The notes beneath the pieces were generated by a model. It ran no database searches and was not told where the DNA came from. It saw only the letters and a program-made list of their open reading frames with translations. DNA of 38,181 nt. It comes from BOG-933 sp037132135 (GTDB lineage Bacteria; Pseudomonadota; Alphaproteobacteria; Azospirillales; Azospirillaceae). Numbering within the stretch: position 1 is the stretch's first letter; every line of letters starts with the position of its first letter. Where the stretch lies: NCBI GenBank assembly GCA_037132135.1, contig JBAXPR010000022.1, positions 1 to 38,181 of the forward strand, written 5' to 3'. Shown in pieces: positions 15,891 through 23,951 of the stretch. The position numbers and the translations under genes were made by a program.

Positions 15891-16301
15891 ATGCCGCTGA
15901 TGGCCTGGAATGACAAGATGAGTGTCGGTATCGCAAGTATCGATGAACAGCACAAGAAGCTGGTCGGGATGCTGAATGATCTCTTTGACGCGGTCCAAGC
16001 CGGAAAGGGCAAGGATGTGCTCGGAAAGATTCTCGACAGCCTGATCGACTACACCAAGACCCATTTCGGCTATGAGGAAAAGCTGTTCGCTCAGCACGGC
16101 TATCCCGATTCCGAGCCCCACAAGAAGGAGCACGCGGATCTGGCCCATCAGGTCCTCGATGTTCAGAAGAAGTATCACTCGGGCGCCTCGGCCACGCTCA
16201 GCATGGAAGTGATGAACTTCCTGAAAAACTGGCTGATCAAGCACATTCAGGGCTCCGACAAGAAGTATGCGCCGTTTCTGGCCGGCAAGGGCGTGAAGTA
16301 A
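15891..16301 (+). CDS. Bacteriohemerythrin (complete di-iron site)
   Basis: Single-domain O2-binding di-iron protein of 136 residues, cytoplasmic. All seven expected ligands are present: His21 (SIDEQHKKL), His58 and Glu62 (THFGYEEKL), His77 and His81 (PHKKEH), His118 and Asp123 (IKHIQGSD). The ATG at 15891 has AAGGGG upstream; the in-frame ATG at 15849 would add 14 non-conserved residues. Family members are proposed to store or deliver oxygen to respiratory or oxidative enzymes in microaerophiles. A GC hairpin follows the stop at 16335-16357. It is probably monocistronic. Confidence 0.96.
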   Translation: MPLMAWNDKMSVGIASIDEQHKKLVGMLNDLFDAVQAGKGKDVLGKILDSLIDYTKTHFGYEEKLFAQHGYPDSEPHKKEHADLAHQVLDVQKKYHSGASATLSMEVMNFLKNWLIKHIQGSDKKYAPFLAGKGVK

Positions 16302-16334
16302 GTCCGCCCGCCGGGAGGCAGGTCTGGTTTCGCG

Positions 16335-16357
16335 GCCGGCCGGCGTCTCCGGCCGGC
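16335..16357 (+). terminator. GC hairpin after bacteriohemerythrin
   Basis: GCCGGCCGG (16335-16343) pairs fully with CCGGCCGGC (16349-16357), loop CGTCT. No T-run follows. Confidence 0.45.
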
Positions 16358-16453
16358 TGACGGTGTATGGCGCGGCGGCGCCCTTTCTCGCCGCCGCGCC
16401 GTGTGCTATCGCTGCCGCAGCCATTTCCCCCGACCAGACCCCAAGTGCCCCTG

Positions 16454-17797
16454 ATGACCGTTTCCGTTCGTTTCGCGCCGAGCCCCACCGGCCTGCTGCA
16501 TGTCGGCAATATCCGGCTGGCGCTGGTCAACTGGCTGTTCGCCCGCAAGGCCGGGGGCTCGTTCCTGCTGCGCCTCGACGACACCGACGACGAGCGCTCG
16601 ACTCCGGACTTTGCCGCAGCGATCGAGGCGGACCTCTCCTGGCTCGGCCTGACCTGGGATCGCCGGGTGCGGCAATCGGACCGGCTGGCGCGGTATCAGG
16701 CCGCCGCCGGGCGGCTGAAGGCGGCCGGGCGGCTTTATCCCTGCTACGAGAGCGCCGAAGAGCTGGGGCTCAAGCGCAAGAGCCTGCTCGCCCGCGGCCT
16801 GCCGCCGCTCTACGACCGCGCCGCCCTTCGCCTGACCGCCGAAGAGCGCACCCGGCTAGAGACCGAAGGGCGGCGGCCGCACTGGCGCTTCCGGCTTGAT
16901 CACGCCCCGGTGTCCTGGACGGATCTGGTGCGCGGCCCGGCCCAGTTCGAGGGCTCGAGTCTGTCGGATCCGGTGCTGGTGCGCGAGGACGGCCGGCCGC
17001 TCTACACGCTCTCTTCGGTGGTCGATGATATCGAGTTCGGCATCAGCCATGTCATCCGCGGCGAGGACCATGTGGCCAACACCGCGGTGCAAATTCAGCT
17101 CTGGCGGGCGTTGGGCGGCGCGGTGCCGGGCTTTGCCCATCTGCCGCTGCTGACCGATGCCGGCGGCCACGGGCTTTCGAAGCGCCTCGGCAGCCTCAGC
17201 GTGGCCAGCCTGCGCGACGAGGAGGGGCTGGAGCCGATGGCGCTGCTCAGCCTGCTCGCCCGGCTCGGCACCGCCGATGCCATCGAGCCCCAGCGCAGCC
17301 TCGGCGCGCTGATCGCCGGCTTCGACATGACCCGGGTCTCGCGGGCGACGCCGAAATTCGATGCCGAGGAGCTGAAGCGCCTGAACGCCCGCCTGCTCCA
17401 CGAGACCCCGTTCGCCGAGGCGGCGCCGCGGCTGCTGGCCATGGGCTATACCAGGGTCGATGAACGCTTCTGGCTGGCGGTGCGGCCCAATCTTTCGCGT
17501 CTCTCTGACGTCACCGAGTGGTTGCGGGTGACCCACGCTCCGGTGACGCCGACCGCGGCCGATCTCGACTTTACCGGTGCCGCCGCGGCGTTGCTGCCGC
17601 CCGAGCCCTGGACCGAGGCGACCTGGGCCGCGTGGGTCGAGCGGATCAAGGCAGAAACCGGGGCCAGGGGCAAGGCGCTGTTCCTGCCGCTGCGTCTCGC
17701 CCTGACCGGCCGCGAGCATGGACCGGAGTTGAAAAACCTGCTACCGCTGATCGGCCGGGACCGGGCGCTGGCCCGCCTCTCGGGCCGTGTCGCGTAA
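16454..17797 (+). CDS. gltX: Glutamyl-tRNA synthetase, second type (GluRS2-like)
   Basis: Class I synthetase that attaches glutamate to tRNA in the cytoplasm. The HIGH-equivalent is HVGN at residues 16-19 (FAPSPTGLLHVGN) and the KMSKS-equivalent is degenerate (HGLSKRLG). Between them lie LRLDDTD, the YPCYES segment, and VIRGEDHVANTAVQ, all typical of GluRS. The length of 447 residues and the LSKR signature fit the second GluRS paralog common in alphaproteobacteria. That paralog may have divided tRNA-Glu/tRNA-Gln specificity; this is family knowledge, not shown here. The ATG at 16454 places the HIGH motif correctly; the upstream start at 16367 is not needed. cysS begins 13 bases after the stop, suggesting co-transcription. 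Confidence 0.94.
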   Translation: MTVSVRFAPSPTGLLHVGNIRLALVNWLFARKAGGSFLLRLDDTDDERSTPDFAAAIEADLSWLGLTWDRRVRQSDRLARYQAAAGRLKAAGRLYPCYESAEELGLKRKSLLARGLPPLYDRAALRLTAEERTRLETEGRRPHWRFRLDHAPVSWTDLVRGPAQFEGSSLSDPVLVREDGRPLYTLSSVVDDIEFGISHVIRGEDHVANTAVQIQLWRALGGAVPGFAHLPLLTDAGGHGLSKRLGSLSVASLRDEEGLEPMALLSLLARLGTADAIEPQRSLGALIAGFDMTRVSRATPKFDAEELKRLNARLLHETPFAEAAPRLLAMGYTRVDERFWLAVRPNLSRLSDVTEWLRVTHAPVTPTAADLDFTGAAAALLPPEPWTEATWAAWVERIKAETGARGKALFLPLRLALTGREHGPELKNLLPLIGRDRALARLSGRVA

Positions 17798-17810
17798 CCG
17801 GAATTGTCGA

Positions 17811-19220
17811 ATGCCGCTCGATCTTTACAACACCCTCAGCCGCCGCAAGGACCGCTTCGAGCCGCTGGAGCCGGGCCGGGTCGGGCTCTATGTCTGCGGC
17901 CCGACGGTCTATGATTTCGCCCATATCGGCAATGCCCGGCCGGTGGTGGTGTTCGATGTCCTGTACCGGCTGCTGAAGCGGCTCTATCCGGTGGTGACCT
18001 ATGTCCGCAACATCACCGACGTCGACGACAAGATCATCAAGGCCGCCGCCGACAACGGCGAGGCGATCGAGGCGCTGACCCGGCGCACCGCCGCGGCCTA
18101 TCATCAGGACATGGCGGCGCTGGGGGCGTTGCCGCCCGATATCGAGCCGTGCGCTACCCAGCATATCGGTCAGATGATCGCGATCATCGAGGCGCTGGTC
18201 GCGGCCGGGCACGGCTATGCCGCCGAGGGCCATGTCCTGTTCCATGTTCCTTCGATGCCCGACTACGGCCAGCTCTCGCGGCGCAGCCAGGATGAACTGG
18301 TGGCCGGCGCCCGGGTCGAGATCGCACCCTACAAGCGCGACGCCGCCGACTTCATCCTCTGGAAGCCGTCCGGCGCCGATCAGCCGGGCTGGGACAGCCC
18401 CTGGGGCCGGGGCCGGCCGGGCTGGCATATCGAGTGCTCGGCGATGTCGGGGCACTATCTCGGCGAAACCTTCGACATTCACGGCGGCGGGCTCGACCTG
18501 ATCTTCCCCCACCACGAGAACGAAATCGCCCAGTCGCGCTGCGCCCATGGCGGCGCGCCGCTGGCCCGCTTCTGGCTGCACAACGGCTTTGTCACCGTCA
18601 ACGGCGAGAAGATGGCGAAGTCGGCCGGCAACTTCTTCACCGTGCGCCAGCTGCGCGACGAGGGCCATGCCGGTGAGGCGGTTCGCCTTGCCCTGCTGAC
18701 CGCCCATTACCGCCAGCCGCTCGATTTCAGCCGCGACGGCCTGCATCAGGCCAAGGCGGCGCTGGATCGCTGGTACACCGCGTTGCGCACCGCCGGCCCG
18801 GCCGCCGATGGTCTTGCCGTGCCGGCCGCCGAGGTCGAGGAGCTGCTGTTTCCGACTCTGGCCGCCCTCGAGGATGATCTCAACACGCCGCTGGCGGTCA
18901 GCCATCTGCACGAGCTGGCCGGGCAGCTCAACAAGGCGCGGACGCCGCTCGATCAGGCGCGCAGCCGGGCCGCGCTGCTGGCGGCCGGGGCGCTGCTCGG
19001 GCTGCTCGGCCAGGATGCCGAGGCCTGGTTCAAAGGCGGCGCGGCGCCGGCCGGGTCCGAGGGGTGGTCCACCGATGCGATCGAGGCCGCGATCGCTGCC
19101 CGTGCCGCGGCGCGCAAGGCGAAGAATTTCGCCGAGGCCGACCGCATCCGCAAGGAGCTGGTCGCCGCCGGCATCATCCTTGAAGACGGCACCGGCGGCA
19201 CCGGCTGGAAGCGCGCCTGA
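17811..19220 (+). CDS. cysS: Cysteinyl-tRNA synthetase
   Basis: Class I synthetase charging tRNA-Cys. Signatures: Zn-binding Cys29 (LYVCGPTVYD), HIGN at 38-41, NITDVDDKI, the second Zn ligand in WHIECSAMS, HGGGLDLIFPHHENE with the His ligands, and KMAKS (NGEKMAKSAGNFFTV). The C-terminal helical and anticodon-binding parts end with the usual ADRIRKEL...GIILEDGTGGTGWKR. The 469 residues are a normal length. It begins 13 bases after gltX. Confidence 0.97.
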   Translation: MPLDLYNTLSRRKDRFEPLEPGRVGLYVCGPTVYDFAHIGNARPVVVFDVLYRLLKRLYPVVTYVRNITDVDDKIIKAAADNGEAIEALTRRTAAAYHQDMAALGALPPDIEPCATQHIGQMIAIIEALVAAGHGYAAEGHVLFHVPSMPDYGQLSRRSQDELVAGARVEIAPYKRDAADFILWKPSGADQPGWDSPWGRGRPGWHIECSAMSGHYLGETFDIHGGGLDLIFPHHENEIAQSRCAHGGAPLARFWLHNGFVTVNGEKMAKSAGNFFTVRQLRDEGHAGEAVRLALLTAHYRQPLDFSRDGLHQAKAALDRWYTALRTAGPAADGLAVPAAEVEELLFPTLAALEDDLNTPLAVSHLHELAGQLNKARTPLDQARSRAALLAAGALLGLLGQDAEAWFKGGAAPAGSEGWSTDAIEAAIAARAAARKAKNFAEADRIRKELVAAGIILEDGTGGTGWKRA

Positions 19221-19365
19221 CTATTGCGCACTCATAAGGTGTAGCCGAATGACTCTGTGACACGGTGCCACGCCCCGGTCGCCGGGCGGGCCATGGTACC
19301 TGTTGACTCAATCAGAGAGTCAGCAATCCGGTTCCGCCGCGGCGGAACCCAGGTCGGGCGACCCC

Positions 19366-19572
19366 ATGAACGATGACAAGCGGCAGACACCGACGGACTG
19401 GCGGCTGGCGATGTCGGCCCGAACCATCGTGGCGGCGGGCGTCTGGAGTCTGATCATGGTGCTGGTCGGCACCAGCACCGTCGGGGTCGGCCCCGAGTTT
19501 CTGGCTCTGATGGCTCTGACCTTCGCAACGTTGATTGCGATCATTCTCTGCGGCCACCCCCGCGGCTCCTGA
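19366..19572 (+). CDS. Small two-span membrane protein (68 aa), hypothetical
   Basis: A short hydrophilic N-terminus (MNDDKRQTPTDWRLAMSART) is followed by two adjacent hydrophobic segments (IVAAGVWSLIMVLVGTSTV and FLALMALTFATLIAIILCG). The ATG at 19366 is preferred; an in-frame TTG at 19303 would add 21 residues. No family recognised. It lies between cysS and the second hemerythrin, in the same direction as both. Confidence 0.55.
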   Translation: MNDDKRQTPTDWRLAMSARTIVAAGVWSLIMVLVGTSTVGVGPEFLALMALTFATLIAIILCGHPRGS

Positions 19573-19782
19573 CGCCGCCGCGTCAATTCGCCATCGCCGG
19601 TCCCGTGGTCGCGACTCTGTTTGAGGCCCTCTTTTTCGATTATGAGCGCTATAAGGTCTTGGTCGGCGCGGCGGGTTGCCCTGGGCGGGATGATCATCGC
19701 CAATAGCAAGGGGCGGGGGGGCCATGAAGTTCCGGCTCGCCCTGGCCTGACCGGCCCCTTTTCCGAGCGGACGGAGACCGAC

Positions 19783-20220
19783 ATGCCGTTGATGCTGTGG
19801 ACCGAGGATTTGAGCGTCGGCGTGGACTCGCTCGATGCCGATCACCAGCAGCTGTTCGCGATGGTCAACGGCCTCTTCGACGCCCTCGAGGGCGGCTGTG
19901 CCGAGCCGCTGCTGGCGGCGCTGTTCGACGCCCTGATCGATTACACCCGCGGCCATTTCACCCGCGAAGAGGCCCTGATGGCAGCTAGGCATTATCCCGG
20001 GCTGGCTCGCGCCGAGCACGTCGAACTGGCGGCGCGGGTCGATGCCCTGCGCGACCGTTTCCTGTCCGGCTCGGCCGAACCGGTCAGCCAGGAACTGCTG
20101 GTGCTGTTCAAGACCTGGCTCACCTCCCACATCCGCGTCACCGACTGCGGCTATAAGCCCTATGTCCTCGACCGGCCGGCCCCGGAGCGGCCCCCGGGCA
20201 ACGAGCCGACTGGCAACTGA
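19783..20220 (+). CDS. Hemerythrin-like protein with one iron ligand replaced
   Basis: A 145-residue paralog of the bacteriohemerythrin at 15891-16301. It keeps His21 (LDADHQQLF), His58 and Glu62 (GHFTREEAL), His79, His116 and Asp121 (SHIRVTD). The first His of the usual HxxxH pair is Ala75 (ARAEH in place of HKKEH), and the segment is two residues shorter. One iron would therefore lose a protein ligand; the site might be mono-nuclear, water-liganded or non-functional. The ATG at 19783 follows ACGGAG. The C-terminus has a short Pro-rich extension. The family is certain; O2 binding is not. Confidence 0.9.
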   Translation: MPLMLWTEDLSVGVDSLDADHQQLFAMVNGLFDALEGGCAEPLLAALFDALIDYTRGHFTREEALMAARHYPGLARAEHVELAARVDALRDRFLSGSAEPVSQELLVLFKTWLTSHIRVTDCGYKPYVLDRPAPERPPGNEPTGN

Positions 20221-20311
20221 GCCCGGTTTTTCGCTAGTATGTGCCGTCCGGGCCGGCGGCCTGCCGGTGCCGGGCGACAGCGTCACCCCGTGTGCGAGAG
20301 GGAGAGACCCC

Positions 20312-20890
20312 GTGACCAGACGACTGCGGTTTCCGTTGGCTGCGATGGCGATAGGGTTGATGACGATGCTGGCGGCGGCGGTGCCATCGGCGCGGGCGGA
20401 AATGTCGCTGTTTGCACCGCCCGAACTGCTGGCTGCCACCACCTCGGGCGATCTCGAGAAGATGAAGACGGTGCTGATTCGCACCAGCCGGCCCGATGTC
20501 ACCGACATCTACGGGAACACCTCGCTGATCATCGCGATCAAGGCCGGCAACGGCGAGGCGGTCAGGCTGCTGCTCGACAACGGCGCCCACGCCAATCTCT
20601 CGGACCGCGAAGGCAACAATGCCCTGATCTGGGCCGCTGAGGGCGGCGATCCCGGCATCCTCCGCCTGCTGCTGAAAAAGAATGCGCGGCCCAACCAGGA
20701 AAACCGCCAGGGACTGACGGCGCTGATGATTGCCGCACGCAAGGGCTATGCCGACGCCGTCGAGATCCTGATCAAGGGCGGCGCCGACGTCAAAAAGGTC
20801 GATTACACCGGTCGGGATTCCCTGGCCTGGGCCAGAGAGAGCCGCAATCCACGGGTCGCGGATCTGCTGCGTCAGGCCGGAGCCCGCTGA
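20312..20890 (+). CDS. Exported ankyrin-repeat protein
   Basis: The GTG start at 20312 follows a strong GAGAGGGAGAG site. Residues 1-29 form a signal peptide (RRLRFPLAAMAIGLMTMLAA, cleavage after ARA), so the 192-residue protein is periplasmic. The mature part has about four ankyrin repeats, with typical blocks GNTSLIIAIKAGNGEAVRLL, GNNALIWAAEGGDPGILRLL, GLTALMIAARKGYADAVEIL and a last, shorter one (GRDSLAWARESRNPRVADLL). Ankyrins mediate protein binding; the partner is unknown. cobD-like follows after 17 bases, so the two may be co-transcribed. Confidence 0.9.
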   Translation: MTRRLRFPLAAMAIGLMTMLAAAVPSARAEMSLFAPPELLAATTSGDLEKMKTVLIRTSRPDVTDIYGNTSLIIAIKAGNGEAVRLLLDNGAHANLSDREGNNALIWAAEGGDPGILRLLLKKNARPNQENRQGLTALMIAARKGYADAVEILIKGGADVKKVDYTGRDSLAWARESRNPRVADLLRQAGAR

Positions 20891-20907
20891 AGGGAGCGCG
20901 GTCGGCC

Positions 20908-21900
20908 ATGGCGCTCTCCCACGCTCTGGGCGGTCCCGGACCGCTGTTGCTGTTGCTGGCGGCGCTGGCGATCAACGGCTACGCCGCCGGCGCGCTGGCG
21001 CCGATGCTGCCGCCGGGGCCGGCGACCCTGGCCGCCCGCTTCGGGCGCTGGCTCGATCGCAAGCTCAACCGGCCCGAGCGCGGCGACACCACCCGGCTGG
21101 TTCGCGGCGTGCTGGTGGTGGTGGTGGCGGCGGCACTGGCGGCGGCGCTGGGCTGGCTGATTCACGCTCTCGGCCGCGCCTTGCCCTATGGCTGGAGCCT
21201 GGAGGGGCTGGCGCTGCTGGTCTGCCTCCAGGTTCGCGAGCCCTGGCAGCGCATTCTCCTGGTCCGGCGCGCGCTCAGTCATCATGGGCTGGAGGCAGCG
21301 CGCGAGGCGGTGGGCAGTCTGACCCGGCGCGATCCCGCCACCCTCGACGACCACGCGGTCGGTCGTGCCGCGATCGAGGCCGCGGCCAAGCATCTCAACC
21401 AGGGCGTGGTCACTCCGGCCTTCTGGTACATTCTGCTCGGTCTGCCCGGGGTGCTGCTGTGGACCGTGCTCAACGGCCTCGACGAGGCGATCGGCCATCG
21501 CTCGCCCCGGTATGAGCAGTTCGGCCGGCTTGCCGCCCGCAGCTGCGACGTGCTCAACGTGCTGCCGGCCCGTCTGACCGGGCTGCTGATCGTGGTCGCG
21601 GCGGCGTTTCTCGGCAGTGCCAAGCCGATGGTCGCGCTGAAAACCGTGATCAAGGATGCCCGCTATCACCGTTCGCTGAACGCCGGCTGGCCCGAGGCGG
21701 CGATGGCCGGTGCCCTTGGCCTTGCCCTCGGCGGTCCCTTCCGCCAGGGCGAGGTCATGGTGCGCGAGGTCTGGATCGGTCAGGGCCGCGCCCGCGCCAC
21801 CCCTACCGACATCGACCGCGCCCTGGCTCTCCACGCGCTCAGCTGCCTCGTCTTCGCCGGCCTGATCGGCGCCCTCATGCTGGGGCTGGCGGCGCTGTGA
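20908..21900 (+). CDS. CobD/CbiB-family cobalamin biosynthesis membrane protein
   Basis: Multi-span inner membrane protein of 330 residues, matching adenosylcobinamide-phosphate synthase, which attaches aminopropanol phosphate to adenosylcobyric acid. Supporting blocks: the N-terminal hydrophobic start, GRDxx-like SLTRRDPATLDDHAVGRAAI, the VTPAFWYILLGLPG segment, the TVLNGLDEAIGHRS...YEQFG block, NVLPARLTGLL and the hallmark NAGWPEAAMAGALGLALGGP. Start ATG 20908 with AAGGGAG upstream. No other cobalamin genes are in the window, so it is either a displaced pathway gene or a paralog. Its 3' end overlaps the convergent deacetylase gene by 26 bases. Confidence 0.88.
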   Translation: MALSHALGGPGPLLLLLAALAINGYAAGALAPMLPPGPATLAARFGRWLDRKLNRPERGDTTRLVRGVLVVVVAAALAAALGWLIHALGRALPYGWSLEGLALLVCLQVREPWQRILLVRRALSHHGLEAAREAVGSLTRRDPATLDDHAVGRAAIEAAAKHLNQGVVTPAFWYILLGLPGVLLWTVLNGLDEAIGHRSPRYEQFGRLAARSCDVLNVLPARLTGLLIVVAAAFLGSAKPMVALKTVIKDARYHRSLNAGWPEAAMAGALGLALGGPFRQGEVMVREVWIGQGRARATPTDIDRALALHALSCLVFAGLIGALMLGLAAL

Positions 21901-22735
21901 GCGGTGAAATCGTCAGCGCGCGCTCGGCCAGCAGGCGGACAAAGCCGTCGCCGCTGAGGTAGTCATATTCGACCTGACGCTGGTCGGTGATCGGGTCGAG
22001 ACGGCGGAGATCATCGTCAGGGAAGCCGGGGTGGACCATCACCAGCGGCGGCCGGGCGGGATTGCGGCCCGCCGGGGCGAGGAAGCGGGCCATCAGCTCG
22101 GAGAACGGCACCCGGCCGGAAAAATCATAGACGCCGCGAAAGCCGCGGTTGGCCGGCAGGCGGCCGAAATCGATCGCCTGCCCGAGGCCGGCGCCCAGCC
22201 AGCCGATAAACAGCGCCTTGGCTGGCGCGATGCCGCGCCGCAGGATGGCGGTCGGCGGCTCGCGGCAGTCGCGCAGCCAGACATGGGCCGGCAGGCCGCC
22301 GAGGGCCAGCATCACCGCCTGCCGCACGCCGGGCAGCAGGTGGACGTGCTGATGGCCATCGATATAGGCGGGCGGGTGGCGGAAATGGCGGACGAAGGCG
22401 TTGATCTGGCGCTGAACCTCGACCGCGATCTCAGGCATCGCGATCTGGCCCAGCGCCGAGGCGCGCAGCAGGGCGCCGAGGCTGGGCAGCCGGCCGCCGG
22501 GCGCGAGCAGCGGCATCGGCCCCAGCGGCGCATGGTCGGTGAGGGTGAGGTGCAGGCCGACGTCGATGGTGTAGCGCCAGGGCCGCAGCCAGCCGGCGTG
22601 CTCCTTCCAGAACGGCGACACGGTCATGCAGCCGGTGGCGGAGATGCGGCCGCGGCGGATCAGCTCCAGGATTGCCCGGCTGACGCCCGGGGCCAGCGCA
22701 TAGTCGTCGGCGGCGATGACGACGCGCGAACTCAT
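21875..22735 (-). CDS. ChbG/YdjC-type carbohydrate deacetylase (HpnK-like)
   Basis: The 286-residue enzyme fits the YdjC/ChbG fold (metal-dependent deacetylase). The N-terminal metal-site segment is IAADDYALAPGVSRAI, with the Asp pair. The substrate loop begins at GLHLTLTDHAPLG, the HxH block is YIDGHQHVHLLPGV, and the late Pro-Gly segment is VMVHPGFPDDDLR. Members deacetylate oligosaccharides, or in HpnK act in hopanoid side-chain processing; no hopanoid genes are here, so the substrate is unknown. The ATG at 22735 overlaps the map stop (ATGA), giving translational coupling to map. The 3' end overlaps the cobD-like gene on the other strand. Confidence 0.88.
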   Translation of the reverse strand: MSSRVVIAADDYALAPGVSRAILELIRRGRISATGCMTVSPFWKEHAGWLRPWRYTIDVGLHLTLTDHAPLGPMPLLAPGGRLPSLGALLRASALGQIAMPEIAVEVQRQINAFVRHFRHPPAYIDGHQHVHLLPGVRQAVMLALGGLPAHVWLRDCREPPTAILRRGIAPAKALFIGWLGAGLGQAIDFGRLPANRGFRGVYDFSGRVPFSELMARFLAPAGRNPARPPLVMVHPGFPDDDLRRLDPITDQRQVEYDYLSGDGFVRLLAERALTISPLTAPPAPA

Positions 22736-23565
22736 CCCGCGCTCTCGGGATAGGGCGGCCGGGTGCAGCCCTGGGGCGAGAGGGTAAAAATCTCGTGGCC
22801 GTCGGCGGTGACCCCGAGCGAATGCTCGAACTGGGCCGAGAGCGACTTGTCCTTGGTCACTGCGGTCCAGCCGTCGCTCAGCACCTTGATCTCCCATCGG
22901 CCGGCGTTGATCATCGGCTCGATGGTGAAGATCATGCCCTCCTGGAGCACCAGCCCGTCGCCCGGCTTGCCGTAGTGCAGCACCGAGGGCGGTTCGTGGA
23001 AGACCTTGCCGAGGCCGTGGCCGCAGAAGTCGCGCACCACCGAGAAGCGGGCGGCTTCGGCGTGAGACTGGATTGCATGGCCGATGTCGCCGAGGGTGGC
23101 GCCGGGCCGGACCACGGCGATACCGGCCATCATCGCCTCATAGGTGATATCGACCAGCCGCCGGGCCTTGATCGCGACGGAGTCGCCGGAAAAATACATC
23201 CGGCTCGAATCGCCGTAGTACCCGTCGACGATCGGCGTGACGTCGATATTGAGGATGTCGCCGTCGCGCAGCAGCTTATCGCCGGGAATGCCGTGGCAGA
23301 CGACATGGTTGATCGAGATGCAGTTGGCCCGGGGAAAGCCCCGGTAGCCGAGGGGGGCCGGAATCGCGCCGTGATCGCGGATGTACTGCTCCAGCAGGCG
23401 GTCGAGTTCGCCGGTCGACACCCCGGGCCGGACATAGGGTGTGATGAAGTCGAGGGTTTCGGCCGCCAGCTGGCCGGCCCGGCGCATGCCCGCGAAATCC
23501 TCGGGACCGTAGATGCGGATCGCGGGTGTGGACTCTTGCCGTTGGGCCGTCTGGCTGTTGGTCAT
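22732..23565 (-). CDS. map: Methionine aminopeptidase, type I
   Basis: Removes the initiator Met from nascent proteins. Metal ligands are all visible: the two Asp in NIDVTPIVDGYYGDSSRMY, His in FCGHGLGKVFHEPP, Glu in TIEPMIN and Glu in QFEHSLGV; the substrate His is in NHVVCHG. The 277-residue length from ATG 23565 is normal for type I, with a short N-terminal extension. In-frame codons continue upstream but into the sfsA remnant. The upstream neighbour is a decayed sfsA, matching the sfsA-map order found in many alphaproteobacteria (from memory). The downstream deacetylase is coupled by ATGA. Confidence 0.96.
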   Translation of the reverse strand: MTNSQTAQRQESTPAIRIYGPEDFAGMRRAGQLAAETLDFITPYVRPGVSTGELDRLLEQYIRDHGAIPAPLGYRGFPRANCISINHVVCHGIPGDKLLRDGDILNIDVTPIVDGYYGDSSRMYFSGDSVAIKARRLVDITYEAMMAGIAVVRPGATLGDIGHAIQSHAEAARFSVVRDFCGHGLGKVFHEPPSVLHYGKPGDGLVLQEGMIFTIEPMINAGRWEIKVLSDGWTAVTKDKSLSAQFEHSLGVTADGHEIFTLSPQGCTRPPYPESAG

Positions 23566-23642
23566 GGTGTTCGGGTCGCTCTCAGCGGCAACGGCCGGTC
23601 GATATCGATGGAGTCGGGCGCACAGCGGCCGGCGTAGCAGGA

Positions 23643-23882
23643 TCATCCACCCGCCGCGAGCGCCCGCACGAGGCCTTGGGCATAGACCGGATCGAGGTCG
23701 GCGGCAATACTGAAGGTGTGGCAATCGCCGTGCTCGACAAGATGGAGCATGGCTGCCCGGCCTCCCGGCGGCGGCCATCACCCCGAGATCGCCGGGAGGG
23801 CGCCATCGCGTTCGACCTCGGCGAGGCCGCGCTTCCAGCGCCGGAGCAACCCGCCGGTCAGCAGCGGTGCTGAGAAATCCAT
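23643..23882 (-). pseudogene. sfsA: Decayed sfsA (sugar fermentation stimulation protein A) remnant
   Basis: On the minus strand the ATG at 23882 has a good GGAAGAG site and opens MDFSAPLLTGGLLRRWKRGL, the typical SfsA N-terminus. After 34 codons a TGA (23780-23778) stops the frame. Still in the same frame, a second block reads AAMLHLVEHGDCHTFSIAAD followed by LDPVYAQGLVRALAAGG, matching the SfsA C-terminal region (normally RAVMLFVVQRGDC...AADIDPAYA). It ends at a TGA at 23643. The roughly 150 residues in between, including the catalytic/nucleic-acid-binding middle, are deleted. Intact SfsA is about 230-240 residues; only ~80 codons remain. Recognition is by eye from family knowledge. Confidence 0.8.
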
Positions 23883-23951
23883 CGCGTCTCTTCCATCATG
23901 GCCCCGGCGGCGCCATCATGGCGTCGTCCAAGCCGCGCGCGGGAGCCTCGT

